Source: Stropharia rugosoannulata
Lineage: Eukaryota; Basidiomycota; Agaricomycetes; Agaricales; Strophariaceae
Direction: 5' to 3'
Assembly: GCA_028532985.1 (NCBI GenBank)
Contig: JANCIK010000001.1
Location: forward strand, 4,774,001-4,838,000
DNA: 64,000 nt
The notes beneath the pieces were generated by a model. It did not search any database and was not told the origin of the DNA. It was given only the letters and a program-made list of their open reading frames with translations. A program made the translations under genes and the position numbers. Positions 34,399 through 45,185 of this stretch are shown here, in pieces. Within the stretch, counting starts at the first letter, position 1; each line of letters begins with the position of its first letter.

Positions 34399-35227
34399 TT
34401 AAGCTTCCGGAGGGAGATGGTCATCTCCTATGAGGCGAGATCCCAACATATCGTGATTTTGCCATTCAGTTGGAATATTTATCTTATTCTGAGCGATGTA
34501 CTGTGAGACGAAATGAGTCGGAAGTACATAATAAAAGACTTACTGCGCCCTCTTTCGCGTGCTCATCGGCTAGATTCCATTTGCGATCAATCAAATAGAA
34601 TTGAACTGCGATTCCCAGCTCTTCTTTCTCTTCAATCGCGTCAAGGAGCATGAGCCAAAGGTCTTTGTTTGCTACTCCCTTCCCGCTAGAAGTTCTCCAT
34701 CCGTGCCTCTTCCAGCCGATAACCCATTCACAGACACCCGATACAAGGTACGACGAGTCCGTTGCGATGACAATCTTCCCAAATCCATCGCATTCCCAGT
34801 GGCGCAATGTCAGTGCAGCATGCGCTGCGCGCAGTTCAGCACGATTGGAGGTAAGCTTCTCGTTTCCGACGCGTTCGAGTGGGAAGGAATATCCATATTC
34901 GCGCCCGTCCGGGTTATAACATATGCCACAGCCAGCGCGTACGTCCTGCATGCCATTATACGGTGCGGCCCCGTCCACAAAGACAAGCACGGCGTGTTCC
35001 ACGCCGTTAGGCGACTTGTCAATTTCAACCCACCGTGCCTGGCGTTGTCGATCTCTGCAGAGCATGGGCTTGAAAATTGTGAGCGGGTTGACATCTCGGT
35101 CTGCAGGATATAGCCTGCTGTTGGGAAAGAAAGGAATCGGTGGGTAGAAGTCGTGACGGTGCTGAGCACAGAAGAACGATAGGCCCTGAAAGGCCATGTT
35201 GGGATAATTTCTGCGCGTTATAGACAT
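34399..35227 (-). CDS. RNase H (type 1 domain) protein
   Basis: Two exons (35227-34544, 34500-34399) total 786 nt, 261 aa. The RNase H fold is complete. Catalytic residues lie in AVLVFVDGAA (Asp), TSNRAELRAAHAAL (Glu), IVIATDSSYLVSG (Asp) and NLADEHAKEGA (Asp). RHGWRTSSGKGVANKDLW is the substrate-handling region between them. The N-terminal 85 residues have no hybrid-binding domain. It would cleave RNA in RNA-DNA hybrids. No reverse transcriptase, integrase or LTR is adjacent, so it looks like a single cellular gene of the kind frequent in Agaricomycetes rather than an active retroelement. The last exon (YIAQNKINIPTEW ... PPEA) was chosen because a GTAAGT donor follows KEGA and a CACAG acceptor keeps the frame. 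Confidence 0.87.
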
Positions 35228-36883
35228 GGCGGCGAGGTCGTCGTTGTATAAGGTTGAGGCAAAGTACGAAAGACAAAGGCGTCGTGCGTGACAACAAGCA
35301 GAATGGGGCGATATGTAATATTTCCCTTTTCGGTAAATTAATATGCATGTCTCTTGGCAAAAGACCCCTTTCCTGGTTTCCCTCTGTTGTATAACGAGTG
35401 TTTTAACCTCACAAAATCATCGTCACACAATAAAACTTAATTGATAACGGTGATGGGTGACAGTGATACAAGTAAAACGGATTGTAGATATAATCTTAGG
35501 TGGAACGAACTCTGAGCGAAGTCATAGGTGCGTCTGACCTTGGAACAAGTCAGGTCTTTGAACACTCACAAAATCCGATATATGATAGTTATACAATCGA
35601 GGATTGCCGCCCACTTTCCATAAGATATTGATCCTATGTCAAGATAGTCCAATACATCCGCATCCGAAACGGTGCATGGCGTCAATCACAGCTGCCGTAT
35701 TGAGTATTCTGATAGTGAAGAGAAGATGCAAAATAGTACAAGATGGGATGCTGGCTACTGACATCTAACAGCATATAGTACACCCAGGGGATACTTACGC
35801 AAGCATTAATCCCATTCCTTTTCAGATTATGCAAAAAGTACGAAGTTACATAAAGCCTTGAATATATATCGTATAACTTGTCACTCACCAGCATACATCC
35901 CAGTGCGTACGCCACACGACAGCAAGTTTCTACGATAGTTAACTGCTGTCTTTTCAGACAGGACCATCTTATTCAATACGAGTGTCGTAAACGTGCCAGC
36001 CATGCCGTAAGGGACCAGGGTCGACATTGTCACGCTGATCGTGCGGAGTACTCTATGATACGCATATTCGGATGCGTCTTCAATGTCTAGTGGAGCGATA
36101 GAAAGCCTATAGAACTGGCGAAACTCTTTAGCGGATTTAGAAGCTGTTCCAAGGCCAGAGAATCCGTCGTTCAAGAAGTTCATCGCATGACCAGAAGGGG
36201 TTGTCTGAAGGACAAAACGCCGAGGAGTGCATCTCCTTGCTCGAAAAAAGTTGAAATTTTGTGCATGTCTCTGTGTCTGTTACTGAGAACATTTCCATTG
36301 AGCTGTATCTGTGGGAAGTCAAGCTCAGCGCTCAATAAATTGACGAGTAGATATGTACCGATCCTGTATCAATGCTTTTCTTTCGGCACGACATGACGTC
36401 AAGCAGCGTGGTTTTACCTATGCGAAGAAATTGAGTGAAATGATCTCGGTCAGAATGTGTTGAAGGACTAATCTGCACCTGAAGGACCTTACGTCAGACG
36501 GAAAATTGCCATAATCAGCAAACAAGTAGAGGACGCTTGATGATAGCTAAGAGTTGGCCAGCGCGAACATCTACTGAGATGTCATTTTGCACCGTCTTTC
36601 GTGTTCACCGCATAGGAGAGATACTTGAATGCGGAAAATGAGGGGTGGGAAGGAGCGGGCGCTCTGAGATATCTAAATGGGCGAGGACATGGCAGGGGGA
36701 TTTAAGTGATGATTACTGCGGGGTCTAGGAAGGTAGCGATCCATAAGCGCCAAGGTGAGTGAAAATACCTGTGGGGGCGGGTGAGGGCGAGGTCAGCGAT
36801 GAATAAATTGCTGCTATGGGTCGATGGTCGGCAGTGGAGAAGGTGCTGGATGAAAGCAAGCTTATTTACTATTTTTGGCATCT
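35228..36883. other. Region with an unresolved minus-strand coding remnant
   Basis: At 36183-35881 a 100-codon minus-strand frame (contains EFRQFYRLSIAPLDIEDASE and TTLVLNKMVLSEKTAVNYRR) looks coding and ends at a possible donor. Downstream pieces (35870-35780, LYVTSYFLHNLKRNGINA) would belong to it, but a clean splice keeping frame could not be found. An upstream piece reads FEQGDALLGVLSFRQPLLVM. I suspect a degraded or poorly resolved gene of a family I do not recognise. Confidence 0.35.
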
Positions 36884-36986
36884 TACATACAACAATGAAA
36901 TAGATGAGGATCACAACTTAGCGAGCGGCTAAATTGACAAACAAATGCATCTTATTACATCAAGATCCAACTACGGCTAATACAAA

Positions 36987-37628
36987 TCAAGACTGTTGGG
37001 CATGGGACTGGGATGCCTGGGCGTTGCGGTGAGAGTCGATTGCATGTTGTATAGCGGAGGTTGCATGCTGTTGGCTGACTTGAGCATTGTACGAGTGAGC
37101 AGCATGGTCTGCAGGGAGGCCGTAATGAGCAGCAGAATTGGCGGCATTTCTGTGACTATCGGCAAGGCCGTGAATTTGAGTCTGTTGTTCACGATGTTGC
37201 TCATAGTGCCAGAGATGATCTTGACTTGCTTGGCGATGACTGGCTGCGGCTACTGCGTACCCGTGGTCGCCAGTGCTGTGGTACGATTGTGTGTGGCGGT
37301 TGGATGCGGCTACATGAGCCCTGGATGCGTCGAGATGAGCTTGCGCAGCATTTGCATGAGCATCATGTGCTTGTTGGAGCGAATGCGTGGCGGCGTTCTG
37401 TTCAGCAATGAAATTGTCGACGGTTCTCCTTGAAAGGACATTCAGGCGACCGCGGTCAGAGAGACCTCGTTTCTGTAACTCACATGTCAGTTCAACGCTC
37501 AGAATAACAAACAAAAGCAAGGTTACACGTACGGCAAGAAATACGGACGTCTTGGACTGTGCAGGAAGCGCAGAAGTCGTCGTAAAGAGAAGCGCAGCGG
37601 CAGCGAGTACAACAGAGAAGAAGCGCAT
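36987..37628 (-). CDS. Secreted His/Ala-rich heptad-repeat protein, family member 2
   Basis: Two exons (37628-37533, 37472-36987), 582 nt, 193 aa, identical to the copy at 38365. The signal peptide is MRFFSVVLAAAALLFTTTSA. A 60-nt phase-0 intron (GTACGT...TTACAG) lies just before KRGLSDRGR and happens to be in frame, so retention would insert 20 residues without a stop. A second dibasic site is in LNVLSRRT. The mature region contains 21 histidines, the clearest heptads being AHANAAQ AHLDASR AHVAASN, and ends SQSHAQQS. The gene lies on the left arm of the palindrome, head to head with its twin, 736 bp apart start to start. Function unknown. Confidence 0.85.
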   Translation of the reverse strand: MRFFSVVLAAAALLFTTTSALPAQSKTSVFLAVRVTLLLFVILSVELTCELQKRGLSDRGRLNVLSRRTVDNFIAEQNAATHSLQQAHDAHANAAQAHLDASRAHVAASNRHTQSYHSTGDHGYAVAAASHRQASQDHLWHYEQHREQQTQIHGLADSHRNAANSAAHYGLPADHAAHSYNAQVSQQHATSAIQHAIDSHRNAQASQSHAQQS

Positions 37629-37685
37629 TGTTATGATAGTTTTCGACCGGCGAAAAGTACGAGTTGTGAATGAGGTTGAAGGATT

Positions 37686-37728
37686 GAGCTCAGCTGGGGT
37701 TATTGGGCTGAGCAGGCCCGCTTTTATA
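37686..37728 (-). promoter_or_regulatory. Core promoter of His/Ala-rich member 2
   Basis: TATAAAA (37728-37722, minus strand) followed 32 nt after its start by CAGCTGAGCTC (37696-37686). Identical to the mirror copy at 38265-38307. Confidence 0.65.
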
Positions 37729-37886
37729 GACAGTTGGATGCCGCTTGAGAAAATTCTTTCATAAATTCTGATTCAGATACGAGTCGGAGGACTTCAATTG
37801 ATGTCTTCTGACTTCTGTGCATCTCGTACAGTGATTACTGAAACACCCACGGACTCGAGCTAAGCAGCCGACAAGCTGTCCTTCAA

Positions 37887-38106
37887 ACCCGTTAAAACGT
37901 GATGTAATAAATCTGCTCCATTCCACTGCGGCGATGGCAATGTGGTTACATGTTTGAAATAAATTTGTACGAAAGGAGTTATAACTCCGACATGCTATTC
38001 AGCCTGTTCGGTCGCAGAGAGCGTTCGGTAAAGAAAACGGGCTTGAAGGAGTACGCTGACATTTTTATGTATTGGGAACATTAACGGCCTTGGAACATTG
38101 ACGGGC
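37887..38106. other. Spacer (220 bp) of the inverted repeat; shared divergent promoter region
   Basis: Unique DNA separating the arms, lying between the two divergent genes. It contains acgggcttgaagga at 38037-38050, repeated directly at 38101-38114 across the start of the right arm. It also has a tandem pair ggaacattaacgg / ggaacattgacgg (about 38075-38103). No gene is present. Confidence 0.8.
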
Positions 38107-38114
38107 TTGAAGGA
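38037..38114. repeat. 14-bp direct repeat at the inner boundary of the palindrome
   Basis: acgggcttgaagga occurs at 38037-38050 and 38101-38114. An imperfect inverted version (tccttcaaacccgt) ends the left arm at 37878-37891. It marks the point where the arms begin. Confidence 0.7.
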
Positions 38115-38264
38115 CAGCTTGTCGGCTGCTTAGCTCGAGTCCGTGGGTGTTTCAGTAATCACTGTACGAGATGCACAGAAGTCAGAAGACATCAATTGAA
38201 GTCCTCCGACTCGTATCTGAATCAGAATTTATGAAAGAATTTTCTCAAGCGGCATCCAACTGTC

Positions 38265-38307
38265 TATAAAAGCGGGCCTGCTCAGCCCAATAACCCCAGC
38301 TGAGCTC
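38265..38307 (+). promoter_or_regulatory. Core promoter of His/Ala-rich member 3
   Basis: TATAAAA at 38265-38271 and CAGCTGAGCTC at 38297-38307, with the ATG at 38365. The 11-mer sits where transcription should start. Confidence 0.65.
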
Positions 38308-38364
38308 AATCCTTCAACCTCATTCACAACTCGTACTTTTCGCCGGTCGAAAACTATCATAACA

Positions 38365-39006
38365 ATGCGCTTCTTCTCTGTTGTACTCGCTGCCGCTGCG
38401 CTTCTCTTTACGACGACTTCTGCGCTTCCTGCACAGTCCAAGACGTCCGTATTTCTTGCCGTACGTGTAACCTTGCTTTTGTTTGTTATTCTGAGCGTTG
38501 AACTGACATGTGAGTTACAGAAACGAGGTCTCTCTGACCGCGGTCGCCTGAATGTCCTTTCAAGGAGAACCGTCGACAATTTCATTGCTGAACAGAACGC
38601 CGCCACGCATTCGCTCCAACAAGCACATGATGCTCATGCAAATGCTGCGCAAGCTCATCTCGACGCATCCAGGGCTCATGTAGCCGCATCCAACCGCCAC
38701 ACACAATCGTACCACAGCACTGGCGACCACGGGTACGCAGTAGCCGCAGCCAGTCATCGCCAAGCAAGTCAAGATCATCTCTGGCACTATGAGCAACATC
38801 GTGAACAACAGACTCAAATTCACGGCCTTGCCGATAGTCACAGAAATGCCGCCAATTCTGCTGCTCATTACGGCCTCCCTGCAGACCATGCTGCTCACTC
38901 GTACAATGCTCAAGTCAGCCAACAGCATGCAACCTCCGCTATACAACATGCAATCGACTCTCACCGCAACGCCCAGGCATCCCAGTCCCATGCCCAACAG
39001 TCTTGA
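38365..39006 (+). CDS. Secreted His/Ala-rich heptad-repeat protein, family member 3
   Basis: Exact twin of the 36987 gene on the right arm of the palindrome. Exons 38365-38460 and 38521-39006, 193 aa. Layout: signal peptide (1-20), short pro-segment LPAQSKTSVFLA, dibasic KR directly after the intron, linker GLSDRGRLNVLS, second dibasic RR, then the His/Ala region to the C-terminus. The region has low charge, many Gln/Ser and no Cys, so it is unlikely to be disulfide-stabilised. The antisense strand also stays open (for example 38560-38997), a by-product of the GC-biased repeat; I do not call that a gene. Confidence 0.85.
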   Translation: MRFFSVVLAAAALLFTTTSALPAQSKTSVFLAVRVTLLLFVILSVELTCELQKRGLSDRGRLNVLSRRTVDNFIAEQNAATHSLQQAHDAHANAAQAHLDASRAHVAASNRHTQSYHSTGDHGYAVAAASHRQASQDHLWHYEQHREQQTQIHGLADSHRNAANSAAHYGLPADHAAHSYNAQVSQQHATSAIQHAIDSHRNAQASQSHAQQS

Positions 39007-39109
39007 TTTGTATTAGCCGTAGTTGGATCTTGATGTAATAAGATGCATTTGTTTGTCAATTTAGCCGCTCGCTAAGTTGTGATCCTCATCTATTTCATTG
39101 TTGTATGTA

Positions 39110-39498
39110 TGATAAGTTGACGCTCGGTTATTGGTCACGCAATGCATGCTCATGTCGACATGCAACGTATTCTTTAAAAGCCTTACCACTTCCACTCCGC
39201 CAGCGCGTCATTTTACCTAACCGTTTCATTTTCCTCATCTTCTTTTTAGCCAAGAGCTTGACTCCGCGGTGCTGAGGATCCAATAATGACCCACTCCCCA
39301 TCCGCGGCTCTTGTTCCGGTCGTCATCTCCATTGACCCATGACTCGAAGTATGAAGTGGTAGCTAATATACATACACTCCCTACCGACTTGGCCAAAAAC
39401 AGTGGGAAAGGCAAGATAAAGTCAAAATGCTTATGGAGTGCGTGTACTTCGTGAAGTGAAGATTAAGTAAATAGACAAGAATTAAACACATAATATAT
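39110..39498. other. Intergenic
   Basis: About 390 bp between the right arm and the membrane-protein gene. No gene is visible. Confidence 0.4.
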
Positions 39499-41055
39499 CT
39501 ATATATGAGGAAAAGTAGAAATCCAGTCTATCGTAATTAGTGCTCCTGGAGGTATGTTCCGAAGTGCGACAAGGGCAATAAAAAAGATGGTAATACGTGA
39601 TGAAAAATACAAGATGGTTGCAAGAATACCGATAATATCTATGCCGTTCTGAACAGAGTCTTCTAGTCTATAATAGTACTCTGCTATTGGGACAACCATA
39701 GGAGGAATTGCTGTTGTAATTATGGCACATGATCGCCATAGAACCATGTACCTGTGTGATGGGAAACGCAGAAACCAGGCCGGGGCCAGATGAACAATAG
39801 CAAAAATAACAGAAACAAGCACCATTGAAAGCGACACGAAACGCTTGTACTTCTGGTCAAAATTCCCTGCAAAGAACATAGAGACGCGAAGCTTTGGGTC
39901 TTCCCCAATAGTTTCATCTGCTATGATTTGAATAAGTGGGGAGACGAGTTCCGCGACTATTGCGTATGGAATACCAAATAGGATAAGCTTTATCCCATTA
40001 GCGACTTTGTTTTTTTTAATGTCTTCCAGGAAATATTTGAATGAAACTGAAAAAATGCTCAGCTTGAACAAATGCGCGGGTGCCTTCGGTTTTTTGGCGT
40101 CATCGCCCAACCATTCAAGGTAGACCGGAACAGCGACATTTTGCGGCTTGTCCCACCAGAATGCGTACGTCAACGCGTTGAGAACTATGAATCCCAAGGT
40201 TACGACCTCGAGCTCGGTGACTACGAGGCCTGATGACCACCGCGCAATACACTGCACAAGGAACCAGGTGGTCTGAAGGATAACAACACCTTTGGAGATG
40301 GCGTCACCCTTGCTGCGGTCTCGGATATCCTCCTCCGTGGTGGTTATTGCTGAGATTGAGCCTACAAGGGAATGTCCATCGGTTATCAGCGCAAGGTACA
40401 CGTTGTCTTCAGTTGGAGCAACCGATTCACCTCTTCCCTCTTTTATAAGCTTTATGATCTTGCTAGGGCTCGAGATCGTGCTAAGAGGTTGACCATCTTT
40501 GGAGAGCATGAACCCACCCATCTGAACAAAGAACCCGTGCGTTGTTGTCCATTCCTCGACGCGTCCCTGTCGCTCCTGTGGGAGAGGCTTGCGCGTGAAA
40601 AAGCCCCTGATATGCATCGGAACCCAGCCAACTACAGCCGTGCATGTACACCTAAAGGACTGCCAATTGGTTGCACTCTGATCCTTCTCTCTTGCCGCTT
40701 TCCTTGCTTCACGTTCGTCGTCAGGCAGAGACGCTATACGTAGAGACAAGTAATCATCTCATTGCTCATGGATTATAGTAAATTATAAATGAAGACTTAC
40801 GCTCTACTATTTGCTCGTTATACTGTTTGGCAATCGATAACGCCGCAAGCCGTTGGCTGCAGGCAAATGTGGTGATTAACTCCGGCGCGATCAGTGCATA
40901 GAAGACCTGTCGGACTCCTCTCGGGTGCTGAACTTGACGCTGGACTGATCGAGGAACGGGGTACTAGTGGGACCGGAAGAGGTTTCATTCGTCCGGTCCA
41001 GAGGTGTGCAACTGAGACATTGGAATAAAGGAAAGAGAAGCAGTAAGAATATCAT
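39499..41055 (-). CDS. Multi-pass membrane protein of an Agaricomycete family, N-terminus possibly damaged
   Basis: The main exon (40733-39499) encodes about 410 residues with THGFFVQMGGFML, EEDIRDRSKGDAISKGVVIL, WFLVQCIARWSSGLVVTELE, and ALTYAFWWDKPQNV, followed by five or six hydrophobic segments near the C-terminus. This is a recurrent, unnamed membrane-protein family of mushrooms. An upstream exon ending at 40801 supplies LIAPELITTFACSQRLAALSIAKQYNEQIVE. A signal peptide frame (MIFLLLLFPLFQCLSC, start 41055) lies just upstream but in a different frame. The conserved Trp-rich segment normally between them is absent, so the 5' part may carry a deletion or an unrecognised intron. A 45-nt GT...CAG segment inside the main exon may also be an intron. 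Function unknown. Confidence 0.65.
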
Positions 41056-41329
41056 GCCCGTGTGCCGGTGATGCTGTCAGCAAAGGCAATCCGGGGGTTC
41101 ATGCATCATGTATTTACTTAGCAAATATGTATATCGTGAAAGCACACGTGGGATTCATGTATATTGTTCAAGAAAAAGGTGTGCTGCTGGACAGCTTTTT
41201 AAAGTCTCGGACTCGACGGTCTTCGCCTTTTCCGTGTGATCGTTCCCATGGCTCCTTGCTCACATGCTGTGCAGTAGTACACTACGCCGGCTCGTGCATA
41301 CACATGTGTGGTCCCACGTCCCCGCAACG
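41056..41329. other. Intergenic
   Basis: Short stretch between the membrane-protein gene and the dispersed repeat. Nothing recognised. Confidence 0.35.
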
Positions 41330-42345
41330 CAAAAATCCAGACTGGACCACTCTGTTCCATTATCCATGTATCATTGTCGTCCGTGTACACACCCAATCAC
41401 TCGTTCCTCCTACCATGCCCGACTCATGGAGTGTACATTCAACAAGCACGGTGGGCAAAGTGTCAGGTGATGAGTGACGGAGTCTGAAATAATACATCTT
41501 TGCGGCTAACTCCGGATAAAGCTGTGCCCGCGTTGACGTGTCTATTCTCGACTTTTGATTTCTACCTCGACTGTACGTCAGTATTGCCTCTCGGATACAC
41601 AAACATACGCTATACCACCTGTAAGAAAGTCCGAGGTGAAGATTGCAAGATGTGATTTCTGTATACTACAGTGAGATGCGGCGCACAGGCCCACTGGCTC
41701 GCCGGCCTCAGGATTAAATGTAAGGGAACTGTCTGCATCGTCCCTTTACGCCCTCCCGTCTTATGTTTTTGGCTATGTGCGTCGATTATTAGATCAGCCA
41801 TAATCCTCTTTCTGACCTGATTCTCATCCAGTCCCGCCTAGTTCTATCTTTGCTTGCAGTCGCGCATCCCTACCGGGTTCTAGGCACCCCATCGTATCTA
41901 CCTCTGGATCTCTGCGTGCCACGTCTTATCATGACGCGAAACAACTTCATGTTCAAACGTTTAATGAATGCGGACTGCTCTGACATCAAGCAGCATCAAG
42001 CCCTCCCTACCTTTCTCAAGTTGCGCTATATGCCCGCTTATCATAGCTTGCGCACGTACCTTCACTGCTTAGAGTTTAGCGCTCCTCACTTGTGTCTGTT
42101 AACTTATGTGTACGCCTCATCGTAGTGACCTCACTTTCCCAAGTTTCATGCTCACTCACATCATGCTGTCTGGGAAAAGGACGCATAGACAGGTCGCTAG
42201 TCTTCAAGTTCTTCCCTCCTTATTTTACAAAGGAAGACCGTGCATCCGGAGACACGCGAGACATGCAAAGATTCGTCGTGCAAATATGTCCGCCCAAAAA
42301 TCCTACCTGATACACCTATGCACTGTTCGCCGCCTGGAGCCCCAG
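41330..42345. repeat. Dispersed repeat, copy A
   Basis: Matches 49985-50985 in the same orientation with substitutions and small indels. Shared landmarks in order: gtgtacacacccaatcac, actcatggagtgtacattca, tgatttctacctcgactgt, agtccgaggtgaagatt, aaatgtaagggaactgtctg, ctaccgggttctaggca and, near the end, gtccgcccaa-aatcct-cctgat. It has no protein-coding capacity I can see. Type unknown: a solo LTR, a non-autonomous element or a subtelomere-like repeat would all fit. Confidence 0.75.
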
Positions 42346-45185
42346 TAAGTGCGTAATGTTACTGTTATTCATCTCTTTTCACCCGTCTTATGAACAAATT
42401 ACTTGTGGGTATCCTACTTGGATGTTTTTTTTTTGAAATCTTGATCTCGTACAGTTTGATGCAAGTCTGATATGATAAGTACAAGTTCCGCCTCGCTACG
42501 CTGCGGCTTAGGGCGTACACAGTAAACAAAGTAGTATGTAAATAATGTTGTAAAGCATTTGTAAATAGTATAACATGAAGCGTCACGGCACTGTTAACGC
42601 GCCGCGCAATCAGCGCGCATTGGGCGCGCTGGCGCGCGCGGTGCTTATAGACTCATAAAGTGCCAGCCGCCGATTGGCCGCTGATGCAAAAGTTTGGCAA
42701 AGTATGATTGTAGTGCTACACACATAGCGTACTATATGTGATTGGTTTGGTTGGCGGTATCAGACCATTGCATTGCATTTCACCTCCTTTTGTCACTCCA
42801 TAACCAGCCCAAACCCAGGTGCCGCGACTCTGCCAGCCAAACACCTACATACAAAAGCGTGTCATAATTATAAAGATATGGGGTATACGCCTCGCGAGCA
42901 ACGCCCCTTTGTGTGGTTGTGTTTCGCATATGCATTGGAGCAAGGCGGACTCCGGAGTAACTCTAGGATAGCTCGATTTTTGGTAATGGCTTCTCAAGAC
43001 CGGAGTACAAAGACACAAGTCCTCAAAGATTTTTGAGGGAAGCCGCACGGGCTGCCCAATACGGCCTGAGAAGAGGTGTCAATGTAATGGGCACCGTGCG
43101 CATTGGGTACGCACGATGAACCTGTCCGCGTTTAGGGCTGTTGGGGTTCAGTACTCAGTGCCGCATTTATCTCAGTCCGGGTGCTGATTGGGCTGTGCGG
43201 TACTAGCGAAGGCTTAAACTGCGTATCCTTGCAATAACACAAAACCTGTTGGTCGTGACTTTTCTTCGGCCCGGGCGGAGCCTGAATTACGGTCCACTTG
43301 AACTCCACGCGTGCAATGCGTCCTGAACGCGTCACATCTTAGAGATAGTACATAGTCATAGGGTGTTCAAGCGAAGGTGGGACGGAGCATGAGTTGCGAC
43401 TCACGAGGGAGAAGTATAGTGGCAGGGAGCAGGGCTCGGTGCCCAGTCCAGGTGCGTCCAAGGTGTGTCTCCCCATCTCTGCCGTGCTCAAGGCACTTAC
43501 CGATAATCGCTCTTGAATCACTTAGTCATATGTGTGCCTCTTATTTTATTTAGCTTCTCTACCTGTTCTTTTATCATCGCGGGACCCCGAACCTGCGCGT
43601 TATACCCTACCCTGCCACGCAAAACGTACGAGATGGAAACGACGGACACGTAGTACGGTCCTTGTACCCGGCCAGCTGTCCCTATCGCGTCTCAGCGCTC
43701 AGCTCTTGCTGCTGATCTATGCAAATTCTGGATCCCTACTGGTGCTCCCCTACTCCGGGCATCCGAGAAACTGTACCAATATCCGGCACACCATGATCAG
43801 AAACCTTCGTACGGGAAGGAGCTGTGCCCGTGCACTCATCGTTGATCGTCAACCGGTCCCGATCCCTGTGCGTGCTTCAATGACGCCCGTCATACACAAT
43901 CGTTAATAAACGTTCATAGGCGCCACAGATCTTCGACTCATCTCGGGAGGTCGGGCACGGTTGTCTTGATCTTCTCATTGCCATATATTGTAATCCGCGC
44001 TGCGCTCGCAGTCTCGCACATCGCTCCTTTGCAACTTCTCTTTTCGGCGCATGCCCTGCGGCAAAGTCATTGTGCCCGCATACGCGATACTTGTGTCCGA
44101 TTGCAAACCGGGTAGCTGGAGGTCAATTGCTGAATTATGCACACCAGAACGGCCTTCCGCACCTGTATTTTCTTACGCCATGCGCTGAGCACCCTCCCTG
44201 AGGACAGTCAATATAATGTCATGCAATAGCCTCAAGGAATGTCCTGTTTAGTTCAGGACCCTGATCTGCAAAATCGCTGCGCACGGGGTTTGCTTCTATT
44301 TCTATGAAAGGACTTGCCGGATTCTTTTGACAGGTTAATTTCTGATGAAGTATGCTCAAAGTATGCTTGCACCGTAATCTTTATTGGCTTCGCGATCGTG
44401 AGCTGAGCACACTGAATCCAAGAGAGAACCAGTTAAGGACAGGTACCTCCCTGTTCGGTGTCCAGAATGTGAGATGTCGATGACGCCTCCTGAGGGGGCA
44501 GACATGGGCACAGTCAAGGGTCGTCTCCTTGTTGCCTATCAACAACACAGGTACTAGCCTAAACCATGTCTAAAGCACCTTCATATGTGTGCGTCACGAT
44601 CTAAATTCTGGATTAACCGTGCGCGTATCTTAGGACCCGCTGAGGTTCGCCGTTTTCCGTATACCCTCTTGCCTTCCGGTCCTTCGCTGCTGTCCCGTCC
44701 AAACAGCACTCTCTTGCCGAAGTGCGTCAGATCTCGCTTCCAGTAGTCTTCCGCATGGTTAAGCGCTGTCATAGACTCATAGTTCTAATGTTAATTAGGA
44801 GCTTGCGTGTAGGGGTGCTGGTGTAGATTACAATTACGATCATAAATTGCAATTTTATTTGTGTGACAGCCCACAGCGACTGTTCTACATACAGCATGCA
44901 GCCCGTTCCCTCCTTGTAATGGGATCTGGGCGCTTATCGTACCCAGAAATACGACCAGAGTATGTACACTCGCTTTGGCAGTTAATTTATGATCTCGAAA
45001 GGTATTGATCATTGCGTTTCAACGAAACGGCCCCCAAAAAGAATGTTCTGTTCTTCAATGTCATATAAAAAATGTAAACACAGCATCCACATTTTTTGGC
45101 CCTCCTTAAAAGCGAAGGAGGTTGAAAACATTGTCATCCCAATTCCGAAAGACGCTCTCCATCTTCCAAAGCTTTACAACATATA
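42346..45185. other. Intergenic region with a GC palindromic tract; no supported gene
   Basis: 2.8 kb with only motif-free short frames on both strands (for example 43532-43906 plus). The tract at 42595-42644 is listed separately. It may be old repeat sequence. Confidence 0.35.
42595..42644. repeat. GC-rich alternating GCGC tract with imperfect palindromes
   Basis: A 50-bp block (gcgccgcgcaatcagcgcgc, attgggcgcgctggcgcgcg) in otherwise AT-rich DNA, able to form strong hairpins. It resembles the GC-rich ends of some non-autonomous elements but no partner end was found. Confidence 0.5.

Larger units (their letters stand above)
36884..37886. repeat. Left arm of a 1,003-bp perfect inverted repeat
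   Basis: Reverse complement of 38107-39109. Paired coordinates sum to 75993 throughout, and every open frame in one arm has an identically translated twin in the other. I saw no mismatch inside the arm. The match ends at 36883 and 37887. The arm carries a full His/Ala-rich gene with about 260 bp upstream of its start codon and about 100 bp of 3' flank. Confidence 0.95.
38107..39109. repeat. Right arm of a 1,003-bp perfect inverted repeat
   Basis: Mirror of 36884-37886. The outer end falls at ...gttgtatgta, after which the flanks differ (36883 versus 39110). Confidence 0.95.

Noticed and set aside
34399..35227. RNase H gene as a retroelement fragment
   Set aside because: No neighbouring polymerase domain, a spliced last exon, and an intact catalytic set argue for a host gene.
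38229..38606. 125-codon antisense frame in the palindrome (mirror at 37387-37764)
   Set aside because: It lies opposite the His/Ala-rich gene and its promoter, has no motif, and exists because the Ala/His codon pattern leaves the other strand free of stops.
36884..39109. Inverted repeat as a DNA transposon with long terminal repeats
   Set aside because: The 220-bp spacer has no transposase and the outer ends show no target-site duplication that I can see; the arms are ordinary gene copies.
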